Shown: piece after piece, positions 25,669-35,023 of the stretch
Layout of the letters: the number at the start of each line of letters is the position of its first letter
Numbering within the stretch: the stretch's first letter is position 1
NCBI GenBank assembly: GCA_947259405.1
Contig: CAMYLY010000004.1
Location: 249,947 to 313,946 of the forward strand
Direction: 5' to 3'
From: an uncultured Gemmatimonadales bacterium
GTDB taxonomy: Bacteria; Gemmatimonadota; Gemmatimonadetes; Gemmatimonadales; GWC2-71-9
DNA: 64,000 nucleotides
The notes under the pieces: generated by a model
The model's input: only the letters and a program-made list of their open reading frames with translations
Told to the model about the DNA's origin: nothing
The model's database searches: none
Position numbers and translations under genes: made by a program

Positions 25669-26906
25669 TGCCGTCGGCCACACTCACCAGCGATTGGGCG
25701 GCGTGTCTCTGGATCCCCCTGTTTCCGCTGCGCTGCGAGGTGCTGCGGCGCACTGATCTCGCGCACAAACCACTCGCGTTACTCTCGTCGACCGATACGC
25801 GGCGCGTCTGGCAGGTGGCACCCTCCGCGCGGCGCGCGGGAGTCTCCGCAGGGATGACCGTGAGTCAATCCATCGGACTCTGTCCCGCGCTGACGTTGGT
25901 CGAGCCCGATCCCGTGTATTACGACGAACAATTCACGCACATTGTGAGCGCGCTGGCCAACGTGAGTCCGGTAGTCGAACCCGTCGAACTCGGCCGCGCC
26001 TTCATCGGCGTCGATGGGCTGGAGCGACTGGTGGGCTCGCCACGACAGCAGTTGGCTGCCATCGAGCGTGCCATCAACACGCGCGCGCCTTGGTCGAACG
26101 TGGCTCGACTGGGGTGGGGCCGTGGGAGATTCGTCGCGTGGGTAGCGGCCGCACGAGCCAAACCCCGGTCACCGGTCATCGTGCACGATACCGACGCTCC
26201 AACCTTCGTTGCCTCTCAGCCGACGGCCGTTCTCCCTGTGCTCCCCGATACGCATCGCCGTTTGGTGCAACTCGGGCTCAAGACCTTGCAGGACGTCGCA
26301 CGGCTACCCGAGGTCGCCATGGTCTCGCAATTTGGCCGAGAAGGCCGTGACGCGTGGCGCCTGGCCAGCGGCATCACACAGGATCCGGTCGTCGGCCTCG
26401 AACATCCCGAACCCATCACGGCCTCGCTCCACTTTTCCGTCGCTATTGCCGATCGACTCATGCTCGTGCACGCGCTCGAGAAACTCGTCGAGCGTGCGCT
26501 CGAACATCCACGACGTATCGGCTGGCGCGTGCAGGCCGCTCGTGTGCGGGCACAGCTCGAACACGCGGCGTCTTGGCTCACCGATGTGACGTACAAGGAT
26601 CCCGCCGCGCTCAGTGAGCGAATCGTTGCACCGCTGCAAGCTCGACTCGAGCAATCACCGCCGACCGGCGCAGTGGAACATCTCACCGTGGAGTTCACGG
26701 ACTTCGCACGTGGCACGCAAGAGCTACAACTGTTCGCGCGTGATGCCGCCAGCGCCGTCCGTGCAGGGCGGCGCCAGGCGCTTAGGCGAGCGGCTACGGA
26801 AATCACGCATCGTATGAAACGACCAATGCTCCACCACATCATCGAGGTACAACCATGGTCGCGCATTCCCGAGCGCCGATACGCGTTGATCGACTTCGAG
26901 CACTGA
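25668..26906 (+). CDS. imuB: ImuB, inactive Y-family polymerase of the DnaE2 mutasome
   Basis: 412 residues. Overall Y-family layout: N-terminal segment with CLWIPLFPL where active polymerases have the catalytic Asp, then SAGMTVSQSIGLCPAL, SPVVEPVELGRAFIGVDGLERL, and helix-hairpin LVQLGLKTLQDVARLPE. The N-terminal acidic residue is missing, as expected for ImuB, which bridges the beta clamp and DnaE2 during translesion synthesis instead of polymerising. No separate ImuA/RecA-like gene is present in the cassette. Coupled to the radical SAM gene upstream. Confidence 0.88.
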   Translation: MPSATLTSDWAACLWIPLFPLRCEVLRRTDLAHKPLALLSSTDTRRVWQVAPSARRAGVSAGMTVSQSIGLCPALTLVEPDPVYYDEQFTHIVSALANVSPVVEPVELGRAFIGVDGLERLVGSPRQQLAAIERAINTRAPWSNVARLGWGRGRFVAWVAAARAKPRSPVIVHDTDAPTFVASQPTAVLPVLPDTHRRLVQLGLKTLQDVARLPEVAMVSQFGREGRDAWRLASGITQDPVVGLEHPEPITASLHFSVAIADRLMLVHALEKLVERALEHPRRIGWRVQAARVRAQLEHAASWLTDVTYKDPAALSERIVAPLQARLEQSPPTGAVEHLTVEFTDFARGTQELQLFARDAASAVRAGRRQALRRAATEITHRMKRPMLHHIIEVQPWSRIPERRYALIDFEH

Positions 26907-27160
26907 ACGAGCCTACCCGCATCGCCGTCGAGACAGATCACCAGCAACGGCTTGTCGCCATCGTCTACCACCGGAAGCCTGCTGACGAGCAACCCGAGCG
27001 TGTCGGTGTCGAGGCAGTGGTCGATTCCTGGCGTATCGACGATGAGTGGTGGCGCAACCCAATCAGCCGCCGCTACCTCGACGTCGTGCTGACAGGCGGT
27101 GGTCATGTCATCGTGTTCCAGGATCTCGTGAGCGGCGAGTGGTTTCTGCAAAAGCCCTGA
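26855..27160 (+). CDS. DUF6504-like small protein of the mutasome cassette
   Basis: 101 residues, overlapping the end of imuB by 52 bases and ending 15 bp before dnaE2. The recognisable core is WRIDDEWWR-PISRRYLDVVL followed by GGHVIVFQDLVSGEWFLQ, a pattern of small proteins encoded between imuB and dnaE2 in other bacteria (DUF6504; named from memory of the motif). Possibly an accessory factor of the mutasome; function unproven. ATG at 26855 is the only good start before the core. Confidence 0.75.
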   Translation: MVAHSRAPIRVDRLRALNEPTRIAVETDHQQRLVAIVYHRKPADEQPERVGVEAVVDSWRIDDEWWRNPISRRYLDVVLTGGGHVIVFQDLVSGEWFLQKP

Positions 27161-27175
27161 CTGGCGACCCCTCCC

Positions 27176-30100
27176 ATGTACATCGAGCTTCACTGCCATT
27201 CGGCGTTTTCCTTTCTGGACGGCACCGCACAACCAGACCAGCTCGCGTTCGAGGCAAAGCACCTCGGCTATCCCGCGCTCGCCTTGACGGACAACAACGG
27301 ACTGTACGGGTCCATGATCTTCGCGCAGGCCGCCAAGCAATTGGAACTACAGCCAATCACAGGTTCCGAAGTAACACTGCTCGACGGGTCACACGTCACC
27401 TTGCTGGCTGAAACGCCAACAGGATACGCCAACCTCTGCCGCCTGATCACCGAGGCACATCTGGGTCGTGACAATCGACGTGATCCACGTCTCGACTTCG
27501 CATCACTCGAGCGACGGCACGATGGACTTATTGTGCTTTCTGGGTGCCGTCGCGGTCTCCTGCCAACGGTATTGGAGCGCGAAGGCCCATTGGCCGCTCG
27601 CCGGTTCGCCGAACGCTGTCGTATGGTGTTCGGCGCACGCAACTTCTTCGTCGAGCTTCAGCGTAACGAAGTCTTCGGCGATCGGCATCGCACACGCACG
27701 CTTTGCGAACTCGCTGACACCGTTGGCCTTTCTGTCGTTGCGACCGGTGACGTGCATTACCATCGTGAGAGCGGCCACCGGCTGCACGATGCGCTCGTCT
27801 CGATCCGGCAGCGAACGACGCTCGACGGGTCACACGACGCGCGGAAACCCAATAGCGATTTCTATCTCAAACGCCCCGAAGAGATGGCGGCACGGTTTCG
27901 CGATCGACCGGACGCAGTCGCCAATACGGTCGCCATTGCGGAGCGCTGCGCTGCGTTCGACCTCACTCGGGATCTGGGTTACACGTTCCCGAACTTTCGG
28001 GGGGCGGATCAGGCACCCGCACCCAGGGCGTTGGCGGAGCTGTGTCGAAGCAAGCTCGATGAGCTCTATCCTTGCAGCTCCGAGCACCGGGATGAAGCAG
28101 AGCGACGGCTCACCCAGGAATTACGTCTGGTGGAACATCACAAACTCAGTGGCTTTTTTCTGGTCTACCATGATCTGTTCGACCTGGCGCGCGAAGTGGC
28201 TACCGATGTCCGGAGCGGAACGCGGCGCGCACGCGGCGGCCTCCTGCCGGGACGAGGCCGAGGGTCATCCGTTTCATCCATCATCTGCTACTTCCTCGGC
28301 CTGTCACATATCGACCCGGTCGCCAACAACTTGTTCATTGGCCGGTTCCTGAACGAGACGCTGGCTTCGGTTCCCGATATCGACCTCGACTTCCCGCGCG
28401 AAATTCGTGAAGAACTCATCCGGCGCGTCTACCTACGCTATGGCCACGACCACACCGGACTCGTGTGCACCTTCCCAACCTACCGGCTGCGTTCCGCCGT
28501 ACGTGAGCTTGGCAAGGCGCTCGACCTCCCCATTGGGGAGCTCGAGCAAGTTGCCAAGCTCGCCGAACACCGATCTGCAAATCTGCTACGCGAAGAACTG
28601 CCCAAGCTCCCGGGATTCGCCGGACGGGTCGACGCGCCGCTTTGGCGGGATCTCTGCGATCTCGCTGAGGAGATCGCAGGGCTACCGCGCCATGTGTCAC
28701 AGCACGTTGGAGGAATGATTATTTCGAGTCGCCCGCTGGTCGAACTCGTACCGCTCGAGCGGGCCGCCATGGAAGACCGTGTCGTGTGTCAGTGGGACAA
28801 GGATTCGTGTGACGACGCGCGGTTCATCAAGATCGACTTCTTGGCTTTGGGAATGCTCTCGTTGGTGGAAGAGTGTGTCGAGCTCATTGCCATCGACCAG
28901 GGCGAGCCGCCCAATCTGAGCCGAATCGACTTCGAGGATGAGGCTGTCTACGATCAGATCTGCAGTGGCGACACGGTTGGGCTCTTCCAAATCGAAAGTC
29001 GCGCGCAGATCCAGATGGTCCGACGCACTCGGCCGCGGAACCTCGAGGATCTTGCCATGGAGGTGGCCATCGTCCGGCCAGGTCCGATCGTGGGCGGTGC
29101 AGTGAACCCGTACGTTCGTCGCCGCGAAGAGCAACGCTACGCACGCGAACGAGGTGAACTGTATGAGCCGCCGCTCGAGCATCCGCTCCTCAAGGAAGCC
29201 CTCGGCGAGACCCTTGGCGTCATCATCTACCAAGATCAAGTACTCCAGGTATGTCAATCACTAGCAGGATTCACCGCTGGGCAGGCGGAGGCCCTGCGTC
29301 GAGCGATGAGCCGGCGTCGTTCGCGAAAGCTGATCGAAGGATTCTGGGACGAGTTCCGTGAAGGCGCCCAGGCGAATGGGGTGCCCTTGACCACGACGCA
29401 GCGAGTGTTCGAGCAGGTGACGGCCTTTTCGGAATTCGGATTCCCGAAATCACATGCAGCGGCTTTTGGGTTACTCGCCTACCAATCCGCTTGGTTGCGG
29501 TACTACTATCCCGTTGAGTACTACACGGCGCTCTTCAACAACCAGCCAATGGGGTTCTATTCACTGGATGCACTCGGGCGTGATGCCGGACGACATGGGA
29601 TCGACGTCAGGCTTCCAGACATCAATGCGAGTGATGTGTACTGCAAGGTCGAGGACCAATCACTCCGTGTAGGCTTGGGGTTCGTACGGGACGTTGGTTG
29701 GGACATTGCGGAAGCCGTTGTGCTCGAACGTGAACGTCACGGTTCTTTCCGCAGTTTGAGTGATCTCGTGCGGCGATCTCCACCCGGGCTGTCACGTGAC
29801 GGTATCGAGAACATGGCCTGGGTCGGGGCATGCGATTGTTTCGGGCTCACCCGCCGAGAGTTGCTCTGGCAGGTCGGTCTCTGGCTACCACCCAAAGCAG
29901 AGTCGTCGAGCAAGCGGGTCCGTCGACAGTTGGAACTGCCACTCACACACCCGTATGAAGGGCTACAGTTTGGGGCCGTGGCCGCTGACGAGAGACTCGT
30001 TGCTGAATATCAGATGTTGGGGTTTTCCACCAGTGGGCATCCGTTGTCGCTGATCGAGGATGCATTACCGCCGCATGTCATTCGTAGTGACATGCTCCCA

Positions 30101-30451
30101 CAGCTGAAGGCTGGGTCGTCGATCGAGGTTGCGGGACTCGTGGTCGCTCGGCAGCGGCCGGAGACGGCGCGGGGCTTCGTCTTCATTCTCATGGAGGATG
30201 AAGCCGGCATGATCAACGCGGTTGTCCGGCCAGATGTTTACGAACGGGATCGCGTTGCGATTCGAGGTGAGTCGTTCTTGTGGGTGTGTGGCAAGCTCGC
30301 GAAGGACGATGGGACAATCAATATCATTGCGGACCGTATCAGCCCACTCAAGCTCCACCGGACTGTCCCATCCGTCCCATCCGTCCCCTCTCCCTTCAAA
30401 TACCTCAAACAGCTCCGTCGCAACCCGCCAACCGCAAAGAGTTGGGGCTAG
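27176..30451 (+). CDS. dnaE2: Error-prone DNA polymerase III alpha subunit DnaE2
   Basis: 1091 residues. N-terminal PHP domain (YIELHCHSAFSFLDGTAQPDQL), polymerase core with the catalytic acidic motif VPDIDLDFPREIREELI near 399-413, GRGSSVSSIICYFLGLSHIDP before it, FPKSHAAAFGLLAYQSAWL, and a C-terminal OB-fold (VRPDVYERDRVAIRG). Shorter than replicative DnaE and lacking its C-terminal tau-binding part, as DnaE2 does. Performs translesion synthesis with ImuB after DNA damage. The extreme C-terminus has 9-bp tandem repeats (TCCCATCCG, 30366-30383) encoding VPSVPS. Stop overlaps that of ispH in CTAG. Confidence 0.94.
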   Translation: MYIELHCHSAFSFLDGTAQPDQLAFEAKHLGYPALALTDNNGLYGSMIFAQAAKQLELQPITGSEVTLLDGSHVTLLAETPTGYANLCRLITEAHLGRDNRRDPRLDFASLERRHDGLIVLSGCRRGLLPTVLEREGPLAARRFAERCRMVFGARNFFVELQRNEVFGDRHRTRTLCELADTVGLSVVATGDVHYHRESGHRLHDALVSIRQRTTLDGSHDARKPNSDFYLKRPEEMAARFRDRPDAVANTVAIAERCAAFDLTRDLGYTFPNFRGADQAPAPRALAELCRSKLDELYPCSSEHRDEAERRLTQELRLVEHHKLSGFFLVYHDLFDLAREVATDVRSGTRRARGGLLPGRGRGSSVSSIICYFLGLSHIDPVANNLFIGRFLNETLASVPDIDLDFPREIREELIRRVYLRYGHDHTGLVCTFPTYRLRSAVRELGKALDLPIGELEQVAKLAEHRSANLLREELPKLPGFAGRVDAPLWRDLCDLAEEIAGLPRHVSQHVGGMIISSRPLVELVPLERAAMEDRVVCQWDKDSCDDARFIKIDFLALGMLSLVEECVELIAIDQGEPPNLSRIDFEDEAVYDQICSGDTVGLFQIESRAQIQMVRRTRPRNLEDLAMEVAIVRPGPIVGGAVNPYVRRREEQRYARERGELYEPPLEHPLLKEALGETLGVIIYQDQVLQVCQSLAGFTAGQAEALRRAMSRRRSRKLIEGFWDEFREGAQANGVPLTTTQRVFEQVTAFSEFGFPKSHAAAFGLLAYQSAWLRYYYPVEYYTALFNNQPMGFYSLDALGRDAGRHGIDVRLPDINASDVYCKVEDQSLRVGLGFVRDVGWDIAEAVVLERERHGSFRSLSDLVRRSPPGLSRDGIENMAWVGACDCFGLTRRELLWQVGLWLPPKAESSSKRVRRQLELPLTHPYEGLQFGAVAADERLVAEYQMLGFSTSGHPLSLIEDALPPHVIRSDMLPQLKAGSSIEVAGLVVARQRPETARGFVFILMEDEAGMINAVVRPDVYERDRVAIRGESFLWVCGKLAKDDGTINIIADRISPLKLHRTVPSVPSVPSPFKYLKQLRRNPPTAKSWG

Positions 30452-31641
30452 CCTGGTAGCTCAACGCCCTTCGTCATCAGCACTCGCTCGATCGCCTCGC
30501 CAATCTTGTTGTTCGGAGTCGATGCACCCGCCGTGATCCCAATCCGGGTCACGTCGTCGAGCCAATCATTCGTCTTGGCTTCCTCTTCGACGTCCACGGG
30601 TTTGTGTCGAATGGCTCCCGATTCGAATTCGATACATGATGCATCAGCGATGTGATACGTGCGCACCCGCTCGGAGCAGATCTTGGCGAGGTGATTGGTG
30701 TTGCTTGAGTTGTACCCTCCTACGACGACCATGACGTCCAGCGGCTCCTCGATGAGCTCCAGCACCGCGTCCTGGCGTTCCTGCGTAGCGGAGCAAATGG
30801 TGTCGAACGTCCGGAAGTGTTCGTCGACCTGATCGGCCCCGTACCGGTCTTCCATCGCCTCGCCGATGCGTCGAGCCATCTCGAGCGACTCCGAGGCAAG
30901 CATCGTAGTCTGGTTGGCGACACCGACACAGTTCAAGTCACGTTCGAAGTCGAATCCCTCCGACACCTTGTGTCCGAACGTCGCTTGCATGTCCGTCAGT
31001 AAGGGTTCACCACGGATGAAGCGGCACAGCAGATCAGCTTCGTCCATGTTGCGGACGATGAGGTAGCGCCCTCCATCATACTTGGCTGCTTGGCTGACCG
31101 TGGCCTTGGTCTCTTCGTGGTAGTGCTTACCGTGCACCACCGCCGTGACCCCGTCCTGCGCATATCGTTCAACGCGCTTCCATACGTTCAACACCGAACC
31201 GCAAGTTGTGTCGACTAACACACAGCCTATTTCGCGGAGCGTCGCGAAGTCTTCCACCCGCACACCGAACGCCGGAATCAGCACAACATCATCTTGCTGC
31301 ACACACGCGAAATCGAAGCGCCCGTCATCGCCTGGGTAGATGATCTCTATTCCCATCCGCTCCAATTTCTCATTGACATGCGGATTGTGGATAATCTCAC
31401 CAACGAGAAAGATCCGTTTGTTTGGAAACTTCTCCCGGCTCTGGTAGGCGTATTCGACTGCCCGGTCCACGCCGTAGCAGAAGCCAAACTCCTTCGCCAA
31501 ACGGATGGTAAGATCGCCCGCGCAGAGTGTAGAATCACCCGAGCGGATTCGATCGACGATCTGGCTGTGGTAATCGTCGACCAGCGCACCGGCCACCTCG
31601 GTCTTGAGGCCAAAGCCTTTTCGGTAATACAGGTCGTTCAT
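30448..31641 (-). CDS. ispH: 4-hydroxy-3-methylbut-2-enyl diphosphate reductase
   Basis: 397 residues, the longer variant related to plant and cyanobacterial enzymes. Last step of the MEP isoprenoid pathway, making IPP and DMAPP. The three 4Fe-4S cysteines are C55 (FGFCYGVDRAVE), C147 (VDTTCGSV) and C283 (DTICSATQERQDA); HGKHYHEET and GGYNSSNTNHL are the substrate-binding motifs. It overlaps dnaE2 by four bases at its 3' end and is followed upstream by the lipoprotein and thioesterase genes on the same strand (12-bp gap), so a common transcript is possible. Confidence 0.95.
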   Translation of the reverse strand: MNDLYYRKGFGLKTEVAGALVDDYHSQIVDRIRSGDSTLCAGDLTIRLAKEFGFCYGVDRAVEYAYQSREKFPNKRIFLVGEIIHNPHVNEKLERMGIEIIYPGDDGRFDFACVQQDDVVLIPAFGVRVEDFATLREIGCVLVDTTCGSVLNVWKRVERYAQDGVTAVVHGKHYHEETKATVSQAAKYDGGRYLIVRNMDEADLLCRFIRGEPLLTDMQATFGHKVSEGFDFERDLNCVGVANQTTMLASESLEMARRIGEAMEDRYGADQVDEHFRTFDTICSATQERQDAVLELIEEPLDVMVVVGGYNSSNTNHLAKICSERVRTYHIADASCIEFESGAIRHKPVDVEEEAKTNDWLDDVTRIGITAGASTPNNKIGEAIERVLMTKGVELPG

Positions 31642-31653
31642 AGGGGAGGTAAT

Positions 31654-32334
31654 CTAACGTACTGCGAGGAATCCGACCGAATCGGGAGGAGTCGAATCTT
31701 CGCGTGCCGCAGGGACACTATCTCCGGGTTCCGGCTCGACGAAGGCGGTGGCGTTCAACGTGCACTCCTCAGGATCGGCTGGCCGAATGTCAACCTCGTG
31801 AAAACGTCCTCTGATCTTGGTCACGATGGCTTCGGTAGCCACTTCTTCGAGGGTGACCTCGAAATCGCCGCTTGCACCACTACCGTCGGTGAACCTGACG
31901 GTACCTCCAGTGCCTCGGAAGATCGCACCTTGCCGACCGCGGATCAGCTGGACACCGACCCGAACCTCTCCTTCCGCAAACAATTGTTCGGTCGAAGGTG
32001 TCACGCGGTAGTCAGCAATAGGGTCAACGCTGGACACATAGAAGAGGAAGATCACATCGATGCTATCAGTCTGAACAACGACACTCACGAATCGCGGTTC
32101 GTCGCACTGCCAGGCTTCTGCGGTGAACAACCCCTGAAAATGATGGCTGCCCACGCCCGCAATAGTGAGCTCCCCACGATTCGGCTCCTTGAGCGGCAGA
32201 ATCGTTGACGTATCCAGGACGGCCTCCATCTGGTCAATCACCTCATCCTCGGTCATGCCGTCGGTGGGCTGCGGGATCTCGTCGCTGCCGCACCCAAATC
32301 CCATCACGGCCAAACCCCAGACCCATTGCCTCAT
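31654..32334 (-). CDS. Hypothetical lipoprotein
   Basis: 226 residues from the ATG at 32334; the open frame starts further upstream but that extension is arginine-rich and overlaps the thioesterase gene. A short signal MRQWVWGLAVMGFGCGSD ends in a lipobox-like GFGC. The mature protein is acidic, beta-rich and ends in a low-complexity Pro/Glu/Asp tail. Not similar to a family I recognise. Its ATG overlaps the thioesterase stop (ATGA), indicating translational coupling. Confidence 0.75.
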   Translation of the reverse strand: MRQWVWGLAVMGFGCGSDEIPQPTDGMTEDEVIDQMEAVLDTSTILPLKEPNRGELTIAGVGSHHFQGLFTAEAWQCDEPRFVSVVVQTDSIDVIFLFYVSSVDPIADYRVTPSTEQLFAEGEVRVGVQLIRGRQGAIFRGTGGTVRFTDGSGASGDFEVTLEEVATEAIVTKIRGRFHEVDIRPADPEECTLNATAFVEPEPGDSVPAAREDSTPPDSVGFLAVR

Positions 32335-32792
32335 GCCGGTCCCTCCACGCCGAGTGCAGCCCGCGCGTCTTCCGTGCTCATGCGGTATGGATCGAGTTGG
32401 GTGCGAAGATCGTCTGGAATGGAGACCGGCCGCAGGTCGGCACGGTTCGTACACACGAGGATTTCGTGCCCCGTTGCGGCCAACACACCAGCTCCACGAT
32501 GGACCACGTCAAAGTGGATGCGGATCGAGCTCCGCCCGAACCGCGTGAAGTAGGCCGCGACTCGCAGCTCATCGTCCAATTTCGCCGGATACATGAAGTC
32601 GCATTCGAGATGGGCACGAGGGAGCCAGATATCATAGCGATCGAAGACCTCTCCATACGGTATCCCCGCATGGCGGAACAGTTCCGTCTCGGCTATCTCG
32701 AAGAAGCGCACGTACGCACCGTAGAAGATGATGCCGGCATAGTCCACATCCGACCAGCGGACGTATTCATCAACGGAGAATGGGGTTGGCAT
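32331..32792 (-). CDS. Acyl-CoA thioesterase, 4HBT/YbgC-like hotdog fold
   Basis: 153 residues. Hotdog-fold thioesterase pattern: YVRWSDVDYAGIIFYGAYVRFFEIAETELFRHAG holds the catalytic Asp of the D-x-x-G-x-x-Y motif, followed by central strands HLECDFMYPAKLDDELRVAAYFTRFGRSSIRIHFDVV. Hydrolyses acyl- or benzoyl-CoA type thioesters; YbgC relatives act with the Tol-Pal envelope system, but no tol genes are here. ATG at 32792 is preferred over a GTG nine bases upstream. Confidence 0.9.
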   Translation of the reverse strand: MPTPFSVDEYVRWSDVDYAGIIFYGAYVRFFEIAETELFRHAGIPYGEVFDRYDIWLPRAHLECDFMYPAKLDDELRVAAYFTRFGRSSIRIHFDVVHRGAGVLAATGHEILVCTNRADLRPVSIPDDLRTQLDPYRMSTEDARAALGVEGPA

Positions 32793-32839
32793 TGTGCACA
32801 CAACGTAGAACGCCCTTGCGGCCTACGCCATGACCGGGG

Positions 32840-35023
32840 TCAGCGATACGCTCGGAACAGTAGATCGAACCGTATTTCCGCAGACGGACGTAACCCCTTC
32901 GCGACATTGGCGCGAATGAGGCCGTTGAACACGGAGAGTCCGGCACCGACGCCGACCAGCGGGTCGCTCGAGAAGGTATCACCTACATCTGCAAAGACGA
33001 CGGGAGTCCATAGGCCTCGGTCGAACACGGCCAGGTCGAGCTGAGCGGACCAAAATTCCTTGGCGGTGCGCGTTCCGTACGGGTACCCCCGCACCGTCTG
33101 CGGACCTCCAACGCGGAGCAAGACCTGCGGCAGATCGTCGCCGCGGGTAGCACCGACGCGCATCACCAGGCGTCCGGTCCGGCCAACAACGGTGAACGGG
33201 ACCTCCGCGGCTGCCCAACCGCGCCCTGCGGTGAGCGTCATGTCGGTAATCAGCTCAACGCCCGTCTTGACCGAAGCTCGCCCGATGCGATCGTCGCGGC
33301 TCAATCCGTACCTGAAGAACGTTCCCTCTACGACGGGAGGATTCGTCAAAAGGACGGCGCTGCCCCACAAGTTGTGCGACGTCTCCGTCACCATACTGTC
33401 GTGCCGTTCGACCGCCGCATGGAGCGTCATGTTCTGTCGCCACCGGTCGTTCCAGGTTACCTCAAGCCTTCCACCGGTAGCCAAGAAGTAGTCGGCGTCA
33501 TCATGGCCGACAAAGAGTCCATTCAACGAGTTTCCAAGACTGCGTCCCTTCGTCCACGGCTCGACCTCTTGGACGTCGCGGTATCCACTGAGGTCGATCC
33601 GGGCATACGGTCCGTCACGACGAGCCGTCAGTGATCCGGTGAGGCGCTTGTCTCCGAATCCAAAACGTGCACTGGCCAACAAGGAGGTGTAGGGGACGCC
33701 GCGTGGCCGAACCTCGTATCCCAACCCCAGCGACGGACCCTGTACCCGGTTGAAGCGGAAGAGGTTGGACTGCCAGGCCAGGCCGAAGCGGCGCTTGCCG
33801 GTCCACTCGGATGGCAACTCGTCTTCGAGCTTCGCGAGGTCAGCGAAGGTCTCGCGTAGACGTTCCTGCTCGGCGGCGTCCAGCTCAGTCTGAAACTCAG
33901 TTCCCCAATCGAAGGCCTCGAGCGAATCCGCCGGCGGAACGTCGATCTCCCACCGTCCGTCACTCCATCGGTTCCCTCGCGTGTACCCATATTCCCGACG
34001 CTCGTCGTCCTCGTCCCATTTCGGCGATTCGCCCGCGCGTGGTCGCCGACCTCCCAGTTTGATCCGCACCTCGGAGCGCTCTCGGGGATCCTCCGCCAGG
34101 GAATCCTCGGGAATGGAAAACGTGAGTACCCGGTCGGCGTTGACGTCATACTCGGAGAACGTGGTGACGGCTCGGGCCGGGATGGTCATGTTGACCAAGT
34201 AGGGAATTTCAGCGGTGATGCCCAGAAACTGACGGTACGGCATCCAGAAGCGCTGGTTGATCAGCGCATATTCGACTTCCGCCTCCACCGACAGTATGCG
34301 CTTGGCCCGAGCATTGTCCTTACGCGCCCTCGCACTGTCTTCTGGCGTGTCGCCCGAAGGCTCGTCCCATAGGTAGTCACCCAGGAAAAGCACGCGCAGC
34401 CGGACCACATCCCCGCTCTCGGTATCCACCCACATGGTACCGGCAACGAGCGCCGGCCCACCTTGTTTTGGCTGCACTCTCATGGCTTTCGCGCGCACGG
34501 TACGGCCAGGGACACGAAGCTCAACGGAATCCGCAATGGCAAATCGGTAGTACCGTGTTCCCGAAGCCGCCAACGGGTGCAGAGCTGCATGTTCGGGGAC
34601 ACCCATGACGCGAATGCTGTCGCCAAACGCGCGTGGGATGAACCACGGGCGGTCCATCACCAGCTCGGTCCGGAGTTCGCGTTCGACAGCGTCGTCGACG
34701 TCTGCCAGCCCGCTGAGCATTGCTACAAGCGGAATCTTCGCCCGCGTGCCTAGCACATCGATCTTGAGATCGTTCGGTGCCTTCCACGTAATCCGCGCCA
34801 TCGTCTCGTGCGCCATGAGCGTGGTCTGTCGGGCAAAACGACTTTTTCCGGCGGAGGCCTCGAGCCTCGTGCGCACGGACGCCGCGTAATCCCGAACGAC
34901 GGTGTCTTGGTGTATGTGTCGCGCTCGCGCGAGCGCATACAACTGCGCAGTCGCGGCGTCCTGGAACGTGGCGGTATCGACTTGTTGGGAAGCGAGGGCA
35001 GCGACTAGGAGGGCTGCGACCAT
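32840..35023 (-). CDS. Outer-membrane beta-barrel protein with lipoprotein-sorting-like N-terminal region
   Basis: 727 residues from ATG 35023, with a signal peptide (MVAALLVAALASQQ). A TTG at 35071 would add a basic n-region RVRPGARQSRS and is a real alternative. Residues about 25-330 are periplasmic, beta-rich, with a LolA-like stretch (GTMWVDTESGDVVRLRVLF). From about 420 to the end are amphipathic strands typical of a 16-stranded D15/FhaC-type barrel: LRVGGPQTVRGYPYGT is a VRGY-like motif and the C-terminus reads RFDLLFRAYR. No POTRA domains are recognised. Role unknown: possibly outer-membrane export or assembly. The gene start overlaps the Fis-type regulator by 19 bp. Confidence 0.78.
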   Translation of the reverse strand: MVAALLVAALASQQVDTATFQDAATAQLYALARARHIHQDTVVRDYAASVRTRLEASAGKSRFARQTTLMAHETMARITWKAPNDLKIDVLGTRAKIPLVAMLSGLADVDDAVERELRTELVMDRPWFIPRAFGDSIRVMGVPEHAALHPLAASGTRYYRFAIADSVELRVPGRTVRAKAMRVQPKQGGPALVAGTMWVDTESGDVVRLRVLFLGDYLWDEPSGDTPEDSARARKDNARAKRILSVEAEVEYALINQRFWMPYRQFLGITAEIPYLVNMTIPARAVTTFSEYDVNADRVLTFSIPEDSLAEDPRERSEVRIKLGGRRPRAGESPKWDEDDERREYGYTRGNRWSDGRWEIDVPPADSLEAFDWGTEFQTELDAAEQERLRETFADLAKLEDELPSEWTGKRRFGLAWQSNLFRFNRVQGPSLGLGYEVRPRGVPYTSLLASARFGFGDKRLTGSLTARRDGPYARIDLSGYRDVQEVEPWTKGRSLGNSLNGLFVGHDDADYFLATGGRLEVTWNDRWRQNMTLHAAVERHDSMVTETSHNLWGSAVLLTNPPVVEGTFFRYGLSRDDRIGRASVKTGVELITDMTLTAGRGWAAAEVPFTVVGRTGRLVMRVGATRGDDLPQVLLRVGGPQTVRGYPYGTRTAKEFWSAQLDLAVFDRGLWTPVVFADVGDTFSSDPLVGVGAGLSVFNGLIRANVAKGLRPSAEIRFDLLFRAYR

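Noticed and set aside
26216..27340. 374-codon minus-strand frame opposite imuB/dnaE2
   Set aside because: Antisense to confidently assigned genes; arginine/serine-rich reading with no family pattern.
30366..30383. 9-bp tandem repeat at the dnaE2 3' end as a regulatory element
   Set aside because: In frame, encodes VPS repeats in the C-terminal tail; no regulatory role seen.
31294..32208. 304-codon plus-strand frame
   Set aside because: Antisense to ispH and the lipoprotein; no recognisable motif.
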